Shown here piece after piece: positions 23,569-24,359 of a stretch of 24,359 bases of DNA. Below the pieces are notes generated by a model. The model was not told the origin of the DNA. It did not search any database and was given only the letters and a program-made list of their open reading frames with translations. This stretch comes from an uncultured Muribaculaceae bacterium (GTDB taxonomy: Bacteria > Bacteroidota > Bacteroidia > Bacteroidales > Muribaculaceae), in NCBI GenBank assembly GCA_910579675.1, contig CAJTUF010000028.1:1-24359 (forward strand), in the 5' to 3' direction. Both the position numbers and the translations under genes were made by a program. Numbering within the stretch: position 1 is the first letter of the stretch; every line of letters starts with the position of its first letter.

Positions 23569-23844
23569 TCAGAAATCAAATTTCTCGAGTTTCATCTCGG
23601 CAAGTGCTCGCATTATGCCTACCTCAGTGGCAAAGACTGCCGATGCACTGTGCGCGTCAAGAGACGCCTGATCGCGCCATGTTTCACAGATCATGAGCAC
23701 ATCATGTCGGGTTGAGCTCTCAAACACGTCATAAGCTACGCAACCTTCCTGCTTGAGCGAAGCATCGGTGAGACGAACTGCTGCCTCAAGAACCTCACGA
23801 CGATTATCGTCGCCTACCTTTATAAAACAGTTTAAACGGATCAT
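23569..23844 (-). CDS. antibiotic biosynthesis monooxygenase (ABM)-family protein
   Basis: This 91-residue dimeric ferredoxin-like-fold protein of the ABM/YgiN type shows MIRLNCFIKVGDDNRREV, then EGCVAYDVFESS and the conserved ICETWRDQASLDAHSAS with the aromatic-plus-His segment typical of the family. Members include quinol monooxygenases and many proteins of unknown substrate, so no specific reaction can be given. It stands between the rRNA terminator and the cobalamin leader, in the same direction as both, with no terminator after its stop. Some btu transcription could therefore come from read-through. A near-match -7 box (TTATTTTG, 23854-23847) lies two bases before the ATG. Confidence 0.85.
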   Translation of the reverse strand: MIRLNCFIKVGDDNRREVLEAAVRLTDASLKQEGCVAYDVFESSTRHDVLMICETWRDQASLDAHSASAVFATEVGIMRALAEMKLEKFDF

Positions 23845-23883
23845 TTCAAAATAAATAAAAACGTTGAAGTGAATAATTAGAGA

Positions 23884-23919
23884 AGCGCCGGCACGGACTG
23901 TTGTGTCTGTGTCGGCGCT
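23884..23919 (-). terminator. rRNA operon terminator
   Basis: Arms 23919-23905 and 23898-23884 pair at 13 of 15 positions, with AGCGCCG/CGGCGCT perfect at the base, around a 6-base loop. A T-rich stretch (TTCTCTAATTATTC) follows. It lies just past the 3' end of the 5S gene. Confidence 0.8.
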
Positions 23920-23925
23920 CTCGGA

Positions 23926-24035
<110 letters not shown>

Positions 24036-24209
24036 TCTTTTGTCCGTATGGCTCGCTTGCCATAGGTGATGAGGTTGGCTTCTCGGCCGCCTGAGTGCAT
24101 TGACCGGAGACTCGCTACGGGCTTTTCTTATTTCTGCAATCTCTGCTTTCGTGCCCGACGGTCTATTCTGTTCCGACGGCTGCTCGTTGCAGTTTATCTT
24201 CCCCCCTTA
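24036..24209 (-). other. 23S-5S internal transcribed spacer
   Basis: About 175 bases separate the 23S 3' end from 5S. I see no tRNA cloverleaf and no open reading frame of note. A short CCCC/GGGG inverted repeat near 24200-24214, next to the 23S 3' end, may be part of a processing stem. Confidence 0.6.
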
Positions 24210-24359
24210 GGGGACTGAAAGGGTTTGGGTGATTAGTATCGCTCGGCTGAATGTGTTACCACACGTACACCTGCGACCTATCGACGTCTTCGTCTTAAAC
24301 GACCCTTATGTGGAGATCTTATCTTGAGGGGGGCTTCGTGCTTAGATGCTTTCAGCACT
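24210..24359 (-). rRNA. rrl: 23S ribosomal RNA, 3' end (partial)
   Basis: The minus strand reads AGTGCTGAAAGCATCTAAGC, then CACGAAGCCCCCCTCAAGAT, AAGGGTCGTTTAAGACGA, CGATAGGTCGCAGGTGTA and CGATACTAATCACCC, the conserved last ~150 bases of 23S rRNA. The 3' boundary near 24210 is estimated from the usual distance after ACTAAT. The gene continues beyond the window. Confidence 0.93.

Noticed and set aside
24036..24209. tRNA gene in the 23S-5S spacer
   Set aside because: No cloverleaf, T-loop or anticodon stem pattern is visible. tRNAs in such operons normally lie between 16S and 23S.

Overview
The window looks like chromosome from a Bacteroidota bacterium of the order Bacteroidales, plausibly a fairly GC-rich gut member such as Muribaculaceae. 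The family is inferred from gene content and style only. The main evidence is a Bacteroidota-type promoter signature (-7 box TAnnTTTG, in several cases with a -33 TTTG-like box 20 bases upstream) in front of most transcription units. Further support comes from weak or absent Shine-Dalgarno sequences, a surface lipoprotein with an acidic export signal after the lipobox cysteine, a BtuG-type B12 lipoprotein and a ferredoxin-dependent 2-oxoacid oxidoreductase.

Layout, left to right. Positions 1-62 hold the last codons of an unidentified gene. Next come an O6-alkylguanine-DNA alkyltransferase (+) and a convergent, overlapping AI-2E family membrane protein (-). A xerC-hpf pair (-) and a phosphoglycerate mutase (-) follow. 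The + strand then carries a DbpA-like RNA helicase whose motif II reads DEYD, a four-gene 2-oxoacid:ferredoxin oxidoreductase operon (ferredoxin, alpha, beta, gamma), mutS2, and a complete eight-gene histidine operon hisGDCBHAF(IE) from 11122 to 18120. The his genes overlap or nearly touch and together supply every step from PRPP and ATP to histidine.

From 18125 to 23408 the minus strand carries a cobalamin uptake operon, transcribed btuB-btuG-btuF-btuC: outer-membrane TonB-dependent receptor, surface beta-propeller lipoprotein, binding lipoprotein and inner-membrane permease. Its leader contains what I read as a compact class-II cobalamin riboswitch, with a conserved core and a candidate L5-L13 kissing loop. 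No BtuD ATPase is present in the window. Further right on the minus strand are a small antibiotic-biosynthesis-monooxygenase (ABM) protein and the end of an rRNA operon: terminator, 5S rRNA and the 3' end of 23S rRNA, which runs off the window.

Most of the region is housekeeping. The items most worth a second look are the compact cobalamin riboswitch, the DEYD helicase, promoter boxes sitting 3-4 bases from the start codons of xerC and mutS2 (predicted leaderless mRNAs), tandem -7 boxes, and an 11-bp hairpin at the predicted 5' end of the his mRNA. I see no CRISPR array, insertion sequence, prophage or other mobile element.
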